From the NCBI GenBank assembly GCA_934249275.1, contig CAKQKT010000056.1:1-13052 (forward strand): 13,052 nt of DNA. Reading direction: 5' to 3'. Below are positions 1-6,241 of the stretch, in pieces; the stretch's first letter is position 1, and each line of letters opens with the position of its first letter. Origin of the DNA: an uncultured Sutterella sp. (GTDB lineage Bacteria; Pseudomonadota; Gammaproteobacteria; Burkholderiales; Burkholderiaceae_F). Made by a program: the position numbers and the translations under genes. The notes below the pieces were generated by a model, which saw only the letters and a program-made list of their open reading frames with translations, did no database searches and was not told the DNA's origin.

Positions 1-492
1 GTCATGGGCTTCAAGACCGAGGACACGCTTCTCATGGTCTTCCTCGTCAACATCACGGCCGCCATCGGCGCCTTCGCCTTCGGCTATGTGCAGGACATGA
101 TCGGCCACAAGCTCGCGCTCGCCGCAACGCTCTGCGTCTGGATCGCCATGGTTGCCGTCGCCGCCTTTTCGAGCGAGCACTGGCATTTCTGGGTGGCCGC
201 CAACCTTGCCGGCCTTGCCATGGGGTCGTCCCAGTCCGCCGGCCGCGCCATGGTCGCCGTCTTCGCGCCTTCCTCGCGCCTGGCCGAGTTCTACAGCTTC
301 TGGAACATGGCGCTCTGGTTCGCCGCCATCGTGGGGCCGCTCTCCTACGGCGCCATCACCTGGATGACCGGCAACGACCATCGCACGGCCATTCTCTTCA
401 CGGGGCTCTTTTTCGTGCTCGCGCTCCTCGCGCTAGCCCCCGTCAGCATGAAGCGCGGCGCCGAAACGGCCGCCAGACTGTCGGCCAAGTAA
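1..492 (+). CDS. MFS transporter, UMF1-like (3' part)
   Basis: C-terminal 163 residues of a multi-pass inner-membrane carrier; the 5' end lies outside the window and the frame is open from base 1. Several hydrophobic helices are visible. The loop with a glycine-aspartate-glycine-like element (GYVQDMIGHK) is the cytoplasmic MFS loop motif. The stretch around GSSQSAGRAMVAVFAP followed by EFYSFWNM resembles the conserved segment of the UMF1/Atg22-like MFS family, where a Q/S-rich loop precedes an 'AEFFGFY'-type helix. Substrate is unknown; some relatives are annotated as amino-acid or peptide effluxers, but nothing here shows that. The gene ends just before a strong hairpin terminator at 498-534 and is convergent with bamD. 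Family call is fairly sure, function is not. Confidence 0.8.
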   Translation, partial: VMGFKTEDTLLMVFLVNITAAIGAFAFGYVQDMIGHKLALAATLCVWIAMVAVAAFSSEHWHFWVAANLAGLAMGSSQSAGRAMVAVFAPSSRLAEFYSFWNMALWFAAIVGPLSYGAITWMTGNDHRTAILFTGLFFVLALLALAPVSMKRGAETAARLSAK

Positions 493-661
493 AAAATAAG
501 CGGCGGATGCGCATTGCACGCATCCGCCGCTTTTCAGACCCCCAACAGCGCGGGCGGAGATGAACCCGCAAGACGGAAGGCGTTTGGCTCCTTCCTGCGC
601 CGCATCCCTCCGGACGACCCCCGAAGTCCTTGGATGGAGAGGTTTGGCGCTCGCTGTCGTT
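493..661 (-). ncRNA. Candidate Fur-controlled small RNA
   Basis: Predicted transcript of about 165-170 nt. It would start 6-8 nt after the CATAAT -10 box (complement of 668-673) and end in the T run after the 498-532 hairpin. Internal elements seen on the minus strand: a 6-bp GGAAGG/CCTTCC hairpin (around 571-591), a GCGGG/CCCGC hairpin (around 549-568), and a C/U-rich CCUCUCC segment near the 5' end (complement of 636-642) that could pair with Shine-Dalgarno sites but could also fold back on a downstream GGAGGG. A 23-codon frame (603-605 ATG to 534-536 TGA) has GGAGGG almost touching its ATG, too close for good initiation. No protein gene of family type is seen. The design resembles Fur-regulated sRNAs such as NrrF (about 150 nt) and RyhB. 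The function is inference; I do not recognise the sequence. Confidence 0.45.
498..534. terminator. Bidirectional rho-independent terminator
   Basis: Perfect 14-bp stem (arms 498-511 and 519-532) with a 7-nt loop. On the plus strand it is followed by four T (531-534) and sits 5 nt after the MFS stop codon. On the minus strand the stem is followed by a run of six T (complement of 491-496), which is the better T tract. It can therefore end the MFS transcript and also a leftward transcript coming from the Fur-type promoter near 661. Confidence 0.85.
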
Positions 662-672
662 GAACGTATTAT
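644..672 (+). promoter_or_regulatory. Rightward sigma70-like promoter sharing the -10
   Basis: TTGGCG (644-649, 4/6) and TATTAT (667-672, 5/6) are separated by 17 nt. The predicted start near 679 falls at the edge of the Fur-type box. The -10 element overlaps the -10 of the leftward promoter on the other strand, so the pair may act as one bidirectional promoter. Weaker than the leftward one because the -35 is poor. Confidence 0.35.
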
Positions 673-696
673 GCCTAAAATGAGAATGATTCTCAA
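668..696 (-). promoter_or_regulatory. Leftward sigma70-like promoter under Fur box
   Basis: On the minus strand TTGAGA (complement of 691-696; 5/6 to consensus) is followed by exactly 17 nt and then CATAAT (complement of 668-673; 5/6). The Fur-type palindrome at 681-695 covers the -35 box and part of the spacer, where repressor binding would block polymerase. The expected start point is near 661, leading into the candidate small RNA. Confidence 0.5.
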
Positions 697-753
697 TAGT
701 GTTTTGAAGTTTTCAGGCTTGAAAAGCCGTTCTCTTGATAATGGTCAAGTTTT
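679..753 (+). ncRNA. Possible short rightward transcript
   Basis: A start near 679 would give about 75 nt to a small hairpin (CTTGA 734-738 / TCAAG 745-749) followed by TTTT (750-753). A second 5-bp hairpin, GGCTT/AAGCC, lies near 717-729. The same stretch contains a 25-codon frame beginning ATG at 680 and ending TAA at 755-757, but without a ribosome binding site because its start lies at the predicted transcript end. Weak terminator and weak -35, so this is the less likely of the two divergent transcripts. Confidence 0.22.
681..695. promoter_or_regulatory. Fur-box-like operator
   Basis: TGAGAATGATTCTCA is a perfect 7-1-7 inverted repeat. It differs from the classical Fur 7-1-7 core (TGATAATNATTATCA) by one symmetrical change in each arm (T to G and A to C). 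It overlaps both the leftward -35 region and the predicted start of a rightward transcript. It lies between two converging protein genes, so it is not placed to control either of them directly. Confidence 0.6.
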
Positions 754-767
754 ATAAGTCCGAATAC

Positions 768-806
768 AAAAAAAGAGGAGGCTTTCTTGTGGAAAGTCTC
801 CTCTCT
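768..806 (-). terminator. Terminator of bamD
   Basis: A 13-bp stem (774-786 with 792-804, one mismatch at 781/797) with a 5-nt loop. On the minus strand it is followed by seven T (complement of 768-774). It begins about 26 nt after the bamD stop codon. On the plus strand the hairpin lacks a T tract, so it works mainly leftward. Confidence 0.85.
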
Positions 807-831
807 TCGATAGGGAATTCAATCGGGCCGC

Positions 832-1617
832 TTACTTGCGAACCTTGACGGTCTTGCCCTTGTTGAGCTCGAGCACTCGGCGCGTGTCTTCGGCGAGATC
901 GCGCATTTCAAGCTTGTCGTAGGAGTTCGCGATCATTTCGAGCGCGTCGTCGCGCATCGGCGTGTTCTGGAATTCGCTCACGACGCGCTGCGCATGCTGA
1001 ATGGCCGCGACATAAGCGTGTCGAACGTAGTAGTATTCTGCAACTCCAAGTTCATGCTTCGCCTGAGCCAGCACGAGCTGGTGCATGCGGCGGCGCGCCT
1101 CGGGCGCGTAGCGGCTGTCGGGGAAGCGGAGCGCAAGCTCCTTGAGAATGTCGAAGGCTTCCTGAGCGGCATTGGCGTCGCGTTCGGAAAGTTCCTGACC
1201 GGAAAGCTTCGCGAACCAGCCGTCATTTTCATTAAGCGTTGCAAGCGCCTTCAGATACATGACGTAGTCGCTGTTGGCGTGGTTCGGGTAGGCCTGCAGG
1301 AAGCGGTCGGCGCCCTGAACGGCCTGAGCCGCATCGCCGTCCTTCCAGTTCGCATAGATCAGTTCGATCTGCGCCTGCTGTGCATACGTTCCAAACGGGT
1401 AGCGAGCCTCGAGCTTGGTGTAATAGTTTTTTGCGTCGGTCCAGTTGCTCTCATCAAGAGCGGCTCGGGCCTCGGTATACAATTTGTCGGCCGACCAGTC
1501 TGCCGTCGGATCCCGGTCGAGGGATTCGAGCCAGGAGCAGGAGGCGGTCGCCAGCGTGATGGCCGTTACGGCCACCAGCCTCGCGGCGAAGCGCTTATTA
1601 GGAAACTTGAAATTCAT
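832..1617 (-). CDS. bamD: BamD, outer membrane assembly lipoprotein
   Basis: 261-residue essential subunit of the BAM complex that inserts beta-barrel proteins into the outer membrane; it acts on the periplasmic face and contacts BamA. The N terminus is a lipoprotein signal: basic residues, a hydrophobic stretch and a lipobox ending in Ala-Ser-Cys with Cys27; Ser at +2 fits outer-membrane sorting. The rest is helical and TPR-like, with typical BamD phrases such as RYPFGTYAQQAQ, FLQAYPNH and RFPDSRYAPEARRRM. Length is normal for the family (about 245-270). The ATG at 1617 is the only plausible start in front of the signal peptide. It shares two bases with the start codon of divergent rluD. In other proteobacteria bamD (comL/yfiO) is also divergent from rluD. 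Identification is secure. Confidence 0.95.
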   Translation of the reverse strand: MNFKFPNKRFAARLVAVTAITLATASCSWLESLDRDPTADWSADKLYTEARAALDESNWTDAKNYYTKLEARYPFGTYAQQAQIELIYANWKDGDAAQAVQGADRFLQAYPNHANSDYVMYLKALATLNENDGWFAKLSGQELSERDANAAQEAFDILKELALRFPDSRYAPEARRRMHQLVLAQAKHELGVAEYYYVRHAYVAAIQHAQRVVSEFQNTPMRDDALEMIANSYDKLEMRDLAEDTRRVLELNKGKTVKVRK

Positions 1618-2692
1618 GACAAGCAGTTGCGAAAATTCTGAACTTTCGGATTATAACGACCTCCCCGATGTTGGGAATGCGGCCGATGATGACACTTTAC
1701 CAAGTTTCACGGTTGAAGGTTTTTGGGGCGAGCGCCTTGACAAGGTTCTTGCCACTCTGATGCCGGACGTTTCCCGAGCTCGTTTGCAGAAGCTCATCGA
1801 GGAGGGAAGCGTCGAGGTGAACGGCGAGGTCGTCCAGAAGGTTCGCCAGAAGGTCACCGAGGGCGACGAGATCTCGCTGCTTGAGGAGCCGCATCTCGAC
1901 GAGGCGCTTGCCTTTACGCCCGAAGAGGACGTCGAGTTCGACGTGGTCTATGAGGACGATGCGATCATCGTCGTCAACAAGCCCGCGGGCCTCGTCGTTC
2001 ATCCGGGCGCCGGCAACCCCTGCGGCACGCTTTTGAACGGTCTGCTCTGGCGCTATCCCGAGCTTCGCGAAGTGCCGCGCGCCGGCATCGTCCATCGCCT
2101 TGACCGCGATACGACGGGCCTGATGGTCGTTGCACGCACGCTCTCGGCGCAGACCAATCTCGTGCGCCAGCTTCAGGAGCGCACCGTCAAGCGCGAGTAC
2201 TGGGCCTTCACGCTCGGCTCCGCCGCGCCCGACTTCGTTGTCGAGACGCCGATCGGCCGCGATCCGCGCAGCCGCATCCGCTTCAAGTGCTTCCCGGGCA
2301 GCACCGGCGTTCGCGCCAAGCCCGCGCGCACCCGCGCCCGCTGCGTGGGCTGGAGCTCGATCGAAGGCCTGCCCGTTTCCTGGGTTGCCTGCCGCCTCGA
2401 CACGGGCCGCACCCACCAGATTCGCGTTCACCTCACGAGCGAGGACCTGCCGCTCATCGGCGACCAGGTCTACCGCGGCCGCGCGCCCGGCCTTACGGTC
2501 AAGGTCGAAAACGAGCTCGACTTCCACCGTCAGGCGCTGCACGCCTCGAGGCTCGGCCTCGATCATCCGGTCACGGGCGAATACATGGAATGGTTCGTGC
2601 CGCCCGAGGACGACATGATCGACCTGATGGAGGATCTCGGCTTCGGTCCGTGGAACGTCCCCGTCAAGGTCTTCGAGAACGAACGACTCTAA
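1616..2692 (+). CDS. rluD: 23S rRNA pseudouridine synthase RluD
   Basis: 358-residue enzyme of the RluA/RluD family that converts uridines of helix 69 of 23S rRNA to pseudouridine (1911, 1915, 1917 in E. coli numbering), needed for normal ribosome assembly and function. An S4 RNA-binding domain is at about residues 37-86 (ERLDKVLA ... RARLQKLIEEGSVEVNG). The catalytic motif HRLDRDTTG is at 160-168, with Asp163 the expected nucleophile. The C-terminal GRTHQIRVH motif is also present. I chose the ATG at 1616: no ATG, GTG or TTG occurs in frame between it and the S4 domain, and upstream extension would run through the bamD start region. AGGA at 1600-1603 is a rather distant ribosome site (12 nt). 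The gene is followed 27 nt later by pgeF, the same order as in E. coli. Confidence 0.94.
   Translation: MTSSCENSELSDYNDLPDVGNAADDDTLPSFTVEGFWGERLDKVLATLMPDVSRARLQKLIEEGSVEVNGEVVQKVRQKVTEGDEISLLEEPHLDEALAFTPEEDVEFDVVYEDDAIIVVNKPAGLVVHPGAGNPCGTLLNGLLWRYPELREVPRAGIVHRLDRDTTGLMVVARTLSAQTNLVRQLQERTVKREYWAFTLGSAAPDFVVETPIGRDPRSRIRFKCFPGSTGVRAKPARTRARCVGWSSIEGLPVSWVACRLDTGRTHQIRVHLTSEDLPLIGDQVYRGRAPGLTVKVENELDFHRQALHASRLGLDHPVTGEYMEWFVPPEDDMIDLMEDLGFGPWNVPVKVFENERL
1650..1677 (-). promoter_or_regulatory. Candidate bamD promoter inside rluD
   Basis: On the minus strand TTCCCA (complement of 1672-1677, 4/6) and a perfect TATAAT (complement of 1650-1655) are separated by 16 nt. This would start transcription about 25 nt before the bamD ATG. 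The site lies within the first codons of rluD, a locally AT-richer stretch, as required by the absence of any intergenic space. Confidence 0.45.
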
Positions 2693-2719
2693 CAACATTT
2701 ATCTGGAAGAGAGAAGGTT

Positions 2720-3517
2720 ATGGAACTGACGAAACCCGGACTCGACATCCTGCAGCCCGCTTGGAAGGATCGCGCTCCCGCTTCGGTTGACGCGCTCTTC
2801 ACGTGCCGCGACGGCGGCGTCTCCAGCGGCGTTTACGGCAATGCCGAAGGCATCATGGGCCTCAACGTTGCGCCGCACACGGGCGACTTCGGCGCCTGCG
2901 TGCGCATGAACCGCTCCATCGTCGCCCAGCTCGTGCCGGCCGACCCCGTGTGGCTCAAGCAGGTGCACGGCACGGAAGTGATCGACGCTGACACGGCCGA
3001 AGGCGAGCCCGAGGCCGATGCCGCCGTCTCCACGAAGCCGGGCGTCGTCTGCACGGTCATGACGGCCGACTGTCTGCCGGTTCTTCTCACCAATAAGGAA
3101 GGCACAGTCGTCGCCGCCGTTCACGCCGGTTGGAAGAGCCTTGCCGCAGGCATCATCCAGAAGACGATCCGCGTCATGCGCGAACGCGCGCCGGAAAGCA
3201 CGGGCTTTGTCGCCTGGCTTGCGCCGCGCATCGGTCCGGAAGCCTTCGAGGTCGGTCCCGACGTGCGCGATGCGATGCTTGCTCATCTGCCCGAAGCCGG
3301 CCGTGCCTTTACGCAGGGCGAAGGCGATCGCCTGATGTGCGACCTTGCCGTGCTCGCGAAGATGGCGCTCGCTGGCGAAGGCGTCGCCGAAGAGGACGTC
3401 GTCGACTGCGGCCTCTCCACCTATTCGCATCCGCGCCGCTTCTACAGCTTCCGCCGCGACGGCGAGAAGTCCGGCCGCCACGCCGCGATGATCTGGATCA
3501 AGCCCGAAGAGGCCTGA
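2720..3517 (+). CDS. pgeF: PgeF/YfiH-type laccase-domain protein
   Basis: 265-residue member of the Cu-oxidase_4/YfiH family, cytoplasmic. Relatives have been described as peptidoglycan editing factor (removing L-Ser-containing muropeptide precursors in E. coli) and as purine nucleoside phosphorylase/adenosine deaminase enzymes; older annotations call them multicopper polyphenol oxidase. The conserved zinc-binding residues are visible: His83 in QVHG, Cys118 in TADCLP and His135 in VHAGWKSL. A C-terminal CTY-like segment is represented by GLSTYSHPRRFYSFRRDG. Length is normal. A purine-rich ribosome site (around 2707-2717) precedes the ATG. Likely co-transcribed with rluD, since the gap is 27 nt without a terminator. 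The family is certain; which activity dominates here is not. Confidence 0.92.
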   Translation: MELTKPGLDILQPAWKDRAPASVDALFTCRDGGVSSGVYGNAEGIMGLNVAPHTGDFGACVRMNRSIVAQLVPADPVWLKQVHGTEVIDADTAEGEPEADAAVSTKPGVVCTVMTADCLPVLLTNKEGTVVAAVHAGWKSLAAGIIQKTIRVMRERAPESTGFVAWLAPRIGPEAFEVGPDVRDAMLAHLPEAGRAFTQGEGDRLMCDLAVLAKMALAGEGVAEEDVVDCGLSTYSHPRRFYSFRRDGEKSGRHAAMIWIKPEEA

Positions 3518-3562
3518 TATCCTGGCCTCGTGACACAACTGCTTTTACAGGCTTAGACACTT

Positions 3563-4918
3563 ATGTCCCACAAGATTCCCGTCGTCGGTTTTGTTTCGCT
3601 CGGCTGTCCGAAGGCTCTCGTCGATACGGAGCGGATCGTTACCGAACTTCGCGCCCGCGGCTACCGCATCGGCACGAGCTATCACGATGCCGACATCGTG
3701 ATCGTCAACACCTGCGGCTTCGTCAACGAAGCTGTGAAGGAAAGCCTTGACGCCATCACCGAAGCGCTCGCCGAAAACGGCCGCGTGATCGTCTGCGGCT
3801 GTCTCGGCGGCCGCAAGGAGGCCGACGGCAGCAACTACGTGCTGAACCACTGTCCGAAGGTGCTCGGCGTCACCGGTCCGGATTCCGTCGACGACGTGAT
3901 CGCGATGGTCGAAACCCATCTTCCGCGTCCTCACGAGCCCTGGGGCGATCTGGTGCCCGCGTGCGGCGTGCGTCTCACGCCCAAGCACTACGCCTACCTC
4001 AAGATCAGCGAGGGCTGCAACCATCACTGCACGTTCTGCGTCATTCCGAACCTGCGCGGCGGCCTTTGCAGCCGTCCGGCGGGCGAAGTGCTGCGCGAGG
4101 CCGAAAACCTCGTCAGCGCCGGCGTCAAGGAGCTTCTCGTCATCAGCCAGGACACGGCCGCCTACGGCGTCGACCGCCGCTACGCGCTCGACCTTCGCGC
4201 CAATCCGCCGATCCGCACGCATCTCCTTGATCTTTGCCGAGGCCTTGGCGAGCTCGGCGTGTGGACGCGCCTGCACTACGTCTATCCGTATCCCTCCGTC
4301 GACGAGATCGTGCCGCTCATGGCCGAAGGCCTGATCCTGCCGTATCTGGACGTGCCGTTCCAGCATGCGCATCCGCGCGTGCTCAAGGCGATGAAGCGTC
4401 CGGCGAGCGCCGAGAAGAACCTCGAGCGCATTGCCGCCTGGCGCGCCGTCTGTCCGGACATTACGATTCGCTCGACCTTCATTGCGGGCTTCCCCGGCGA
4501 GACCGAGGAGGAATTCGAATACCTGCTCGACTTCCTGCGCGAGGCCAGGCTCGACCGCGTCGGCTGCTTTGCCTACTCGCCCGTCGAAGGCGCGCAGGCC
4601 AACCTGCTGCCGGGCGCTCTGCCCGACGAAGTCCGCGAGGAGCGCCGCAACCGCTTCATGGAGGTTCAGGCCGAGATTTCGGCTGAAAAGCTCCGTGCCA
4701 AGATCGGAACCGTCGAGGAGGTCATCATCGACGAATACGACGACGAGGCCGGCCTCGCCATCGGCCGCACGAAGGCCGATTCGCCCGACATCGACGGCAA
4801 GTGCTATGTCGAGACTCTCACGGCCTACAAGCCGGGCGACTTTGTGAAGGTCCGCATCACGGGCAGCGAAGAGTACGACCTCGTGGGCACGCCCGAGGAT
4901 GAGATTCAGGCGAAGTAA
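3563..4918 (+). CDS. rimO: RimO, ribosomal protein S12 methylthiotransferase
   Basis: 451-residue radical-SAM methylthiotransferase that adds a methylthio group to the beta carbon of a conserved Asp in ribosomal protein S12. Domains in order: an N-terminal UPF0004 domain with the auxiliary 4Fe-4S ligands Cys15 (SLGCPK), Cys51 (NTCGF) and Cys80 (CGCLGGR); a radical-SAM core with CxxxCxxC at Cys152, Cys156 and Cys159 (GCNHHCTFC); and a C-terminal TRAM domain from about residue 385. The [12 protein letters not shown] start and the IPNLRG phrase distinguish RimO from MiaB. The gene lies 45 nt after pgeF with no visible terminator and a weak ribosome site, so it may share the rluD-pgeF transcript. 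A strong terminator follows at 4940-4990. Confidence 0.95.
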   Translation: MSHKIPVVGFVSLGCPKALVDTERIVTELRARGYRIGTSYHDADIVIVNTCGFVNEAVKESLDAITEALAENGRVIVCGCLGGRKEADGSNYVLNHCPKVLGVTGPDSVDDVIAMVETHLPRPHEPWGDLVPACGVRLTPKHYAYLKISEGCNHHCTFCVIPNLRGGLCSRPAGEVLREAENLVSAGVKELLVISQDTAAYGVDRRYALDLRANPPIRTHLLDLCRGLGELGVWTRLHYVYPYPSVDEIVPLMAEGLILPYLDVPFQHAHPRVLKAMKRPASAEKNLERIAAWRAVCPDITIRSTFIAGFPGETEEEFEYLLDFLREARLDRVGCFAYSPVEGAQANLLPGALPDEVREERRNRFMEVQAEISAEKLRAKIGTVEEVIIDEYDDEAGLAIGRTKADSPDIDGKCYVETLTAYKPGDFVKVRITGSEEYDLVGTPEDEIQAK

Positions 4919-4939
4919 TTCGCGGCGGTCTCATCTAGC

Positions 4940-4990
4940 AGAAAGCTCCTGAAGCCGGGAAACGGCCGCTTCGGGAGCTTTCTTCGTTTT
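4940..4990 (+). terminator. Rho-independent terminator after rimO
   Basis: A 16-bp stem (4940-4955 with 4968-4983) with one wobble position and a 12-nt GC-rich loop, followed by a T-rich stretch ending in TTTT (4987-4990). It lies about 21 nt after the rimO stop codon and separates the rluD-pgeF-rimO unit from the transporter gene. Confidence 0.85.
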
Positions 4991-5040
4991 GGCGCGGAGT
5001 TGCCAGAAAAAATCGGGAGAAATACTTCTTTAGTATGAAT

Positions 5041-5078
5041 TTGGCAGTAGTTCGTCAAATGAGTCTAAAAACTACAAT
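5041..5078 (+). promoter_or_regulatory. Candidate promoter of the FNT gene
   Basis: TTGGCA at 5041-5046 (5/6 to the -35 consensus) is followed by 17 nt and TCTAAA at 5064-5069 (4/6). A closer -10 match, TACAAT at 5073-5078, lies nearby but has only a poor -35 at the right distance. A short perfect inverted repeat ATACT-N5-AGTAT (5022-5036) sits just upstream and could be an operator. No FNR-type TTGAT-N4-ATCAA site was found. The exact start point is uncertain. Confidence 0.35.
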
Positions 5079-5116
5079 ACAATGGCCGTTTCTGCAATTG
5101 TGCCGCTTGTGGTCGG

Positions 5117-5196
5117 CGGCTCCTCGGAGCCGGAAGCTGCGGCCGGTTTGGAAAACGGAGCCTCCCGGAGGACGCTTTCCAAACGGGCCTCGCCCG
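5117..5196 (+). promoter_or_regulatory. Structured 5' leader of the FNT gene
   Basis: Four stem-loops lie close together between the candidate promoter and the start codon. CGGCTC/GAGCCG: 5117-5122 with 5127-5132. GTTTGGAAA/TTTCCAAAC: 5146-5154 with 5176-5184. Nested within the second, CCTC/GAGG: 5161-5164 with 5168-5171. CGGGC/GCCCG: 5184-5188 with 5192-5196. The ribosome site GGAG (5216-5219) stays outside the stems. No T tract follows, so this is not a terminator. It does not match a riboswitch class that I recognise. Confidence 0.4.
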
Positions 5197-5225
5197 AAAG
5201 TCATTCAAACATTCCGGAGCTTTCC

Positions 5226-6044
5226 ATGACCGACAACAACGCACTGCGTCCCGACGCACTCACACCGAAGGAAATCACTGAAAAGGTTCTCAATCTAGGC
5301 GTCACCAAAAGCAGCATGGACTGGCGCACCCAGCTGCCTCTCACCATGCTCGCCGGCTTCTACATCGGGCTCGGCGGTCTTTTCTGCACGCTCTTCATGA
5401 GCGACTCCGCGCTTCCGTTCGCCATCCAGAAATTCATGGGCGGCGCGGTCTTCTCGCTCGGCCTCTATCTGGTGCTTGTAGCCGGCGCCGAACTTTACAC
5501 CGGCAACACCATGCTGGCGGGCTCCGCTGCCGACGGACGCATCAGCTGGGGTGCGGCGGTCATGAACTGGGTCCGCGTCTGGCTCGGCAACTTCCTGGGC
5601 GCCCTGATCCTCGTGACGCTCGTTTACTTTGCGCATGTGGCCGACATGGGGTCTATGGCCAAGGGCATGATGAGCGTTGCCGTCGGCAAGCTTTCCGCCG
5701 ACTGGACGACGATCATGGTCAAGGGCATTCTCTGCAACCTGCTGGTCTGCCTCGGCGTCTGGGTGGGCTATGCCGGCCGCACGGTCGTCGACAAGGCCGT
5801 GGGCGTTGTGCTCCCCGTCTCCGCCTTCGTGGCGCTCGGCTTCGAGCACTGTGTCGCAAACATGTACTTCCTGCCGCTCGCCTACGTGCTGAAGCTCGGC
5901 GGCTACGCTCCCGCAGGCGTGCCCCTTGACGTGATCACGATCGAGAACATCGTCAAGAACCTTTCCGCCGCCACGGTCGGCAACACGATCGCCGGCGCGG
6001 CGCTCGTCTTCATGTACTGGTTCGCTTTCCGAAATCGGAAGTAA
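5226..6044 (+). CDS. Formate/nitrite transporter (FNT family) channel
   Basis: 272-residue FNT-family inner-membrane protein with six predicted helices, expected to form a pentamer passing small monovalent anions such as formate or nitrite. Family marks are a GAELYTGN segment near residues 87-94 (filter loop region), KGILCNLLVCLGVW at about 166-179 (FNT signature) and GFEHCVANMYFLP with His208, matching the central pore histidine of FocA. The start at 5226 is preferred because GGAG lies 6 nt upstream and the protein then has normal length. The longer in-frame start at 5082 adds 48 residues of low-complexity sequence read from the structured leader. It stands alone between terminators. FocA-like formate versus NirC-like nitrite specificity cannot be settled from the sequence, so no gene symbol is given. 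Confidence 0.9.
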   Translation: MTDNNALRPDALTPKEITEKVLNLGVTKSSMDWRTQLPLTMLAGFYIGLGGLFCTLFMSDSALPFAIQKFMGGAVFSLGLYLVLVAGAELYTGNTMLAGSAADGRISWGAAVMNWVRVWLGNFLGALILVTLVYFAHVADMGSMAKGMMSVAVGKLSADWTTIMVKGILCNLLVCLGVWVGYAGRTVVDKAVGVVLPVSAFVALGFEHCVANMYFLPLAYVLKLGGYAPAGVPLDVITIENIVKNLSAATVGNTIAGAALVFMYWFAFRNRK

Positions 6045-6069
6045 GGCGTCTTCACAAGCAAGACCGCAT

Positions 6070-6103
6070 GCGCCGCCGCAGCGTTTCGCCCGGAGGCGCT
6101 TTT
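6070..6103 (+). terminator. Probable terminator after the FNT gene
   Basis: Stem of 9 positions (6070-6078 with 6091-6099, one G/A mismatch) whose loop contains a further GCG-TTT-CGC mini-hairpin, followed by TTTT (6100-6103). It lies about 25 nt after the stop codon. Confidence 0.65.
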
Positions 6104-6114
6104 GTGCCTGCCGT

Positions 6115-6146
6115 CGGCATTTTCAAAATGCCTGAGGATAATGCCG
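6115..6146. repeat. Nested inverted repeats upstream of fimV
   Basis: GGCATTTTCAAAATGCC (6116-6132) is a perfect 8-1-8 palindrome. Its left arm, extended to CGGCATT (6115-6121), also matches a second AATGCCG at 6140-6146. The 1-nt centre makes it a poor RNA hairpin but a reasonable dimer-binding operator. It lies about 95-125 nt before the fimV ATG, upstream of a TATCAT (6173-6178) that could be a -10 but has no clear -35. The rest of the 6045-6241 gap shows nothing else. Confidence 0.4.
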
Positions 6147-6241
6147 ATTACCGTTCATGCAGGCCTATGCGGTATCATCAATAGGTTATTCACGGCTTCG
6201 CGCATCGATCATTCCGATGCCGCGGGCCTGTTCGGAATTCA

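Noticed and set aside
433..696. An 87-codon minus-strand frame across the MFS 3' end and the Fur region
   Set aside because: It begins upstream of the predicted transcript start, has no ribosome site and runs through the terminator hairpin. The non-coding RNA reading explains the region better.
1445..1615. N-terminal extension of RluD through the bamD signal-peptide region
   Set aside because: This stretch is antisense to conserved bamD codons, and the ATG at 1616 already gives a protein of normal length.
5041..5058. Possible FNR site (TTGGC ... GTCAA) before the FNT gene
   Set aside because: The half-sites do not fit TTGAT-N4-ATCAA in sequence or spacing.
5082..5225. N-terminal extension of the FNT protein from an ATG at 5082
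   Set aside because: The added 48 residues are low-complexity, unlike the family, and are read from the structured leader. The ATG at 5226 has a well-placed GGAG.
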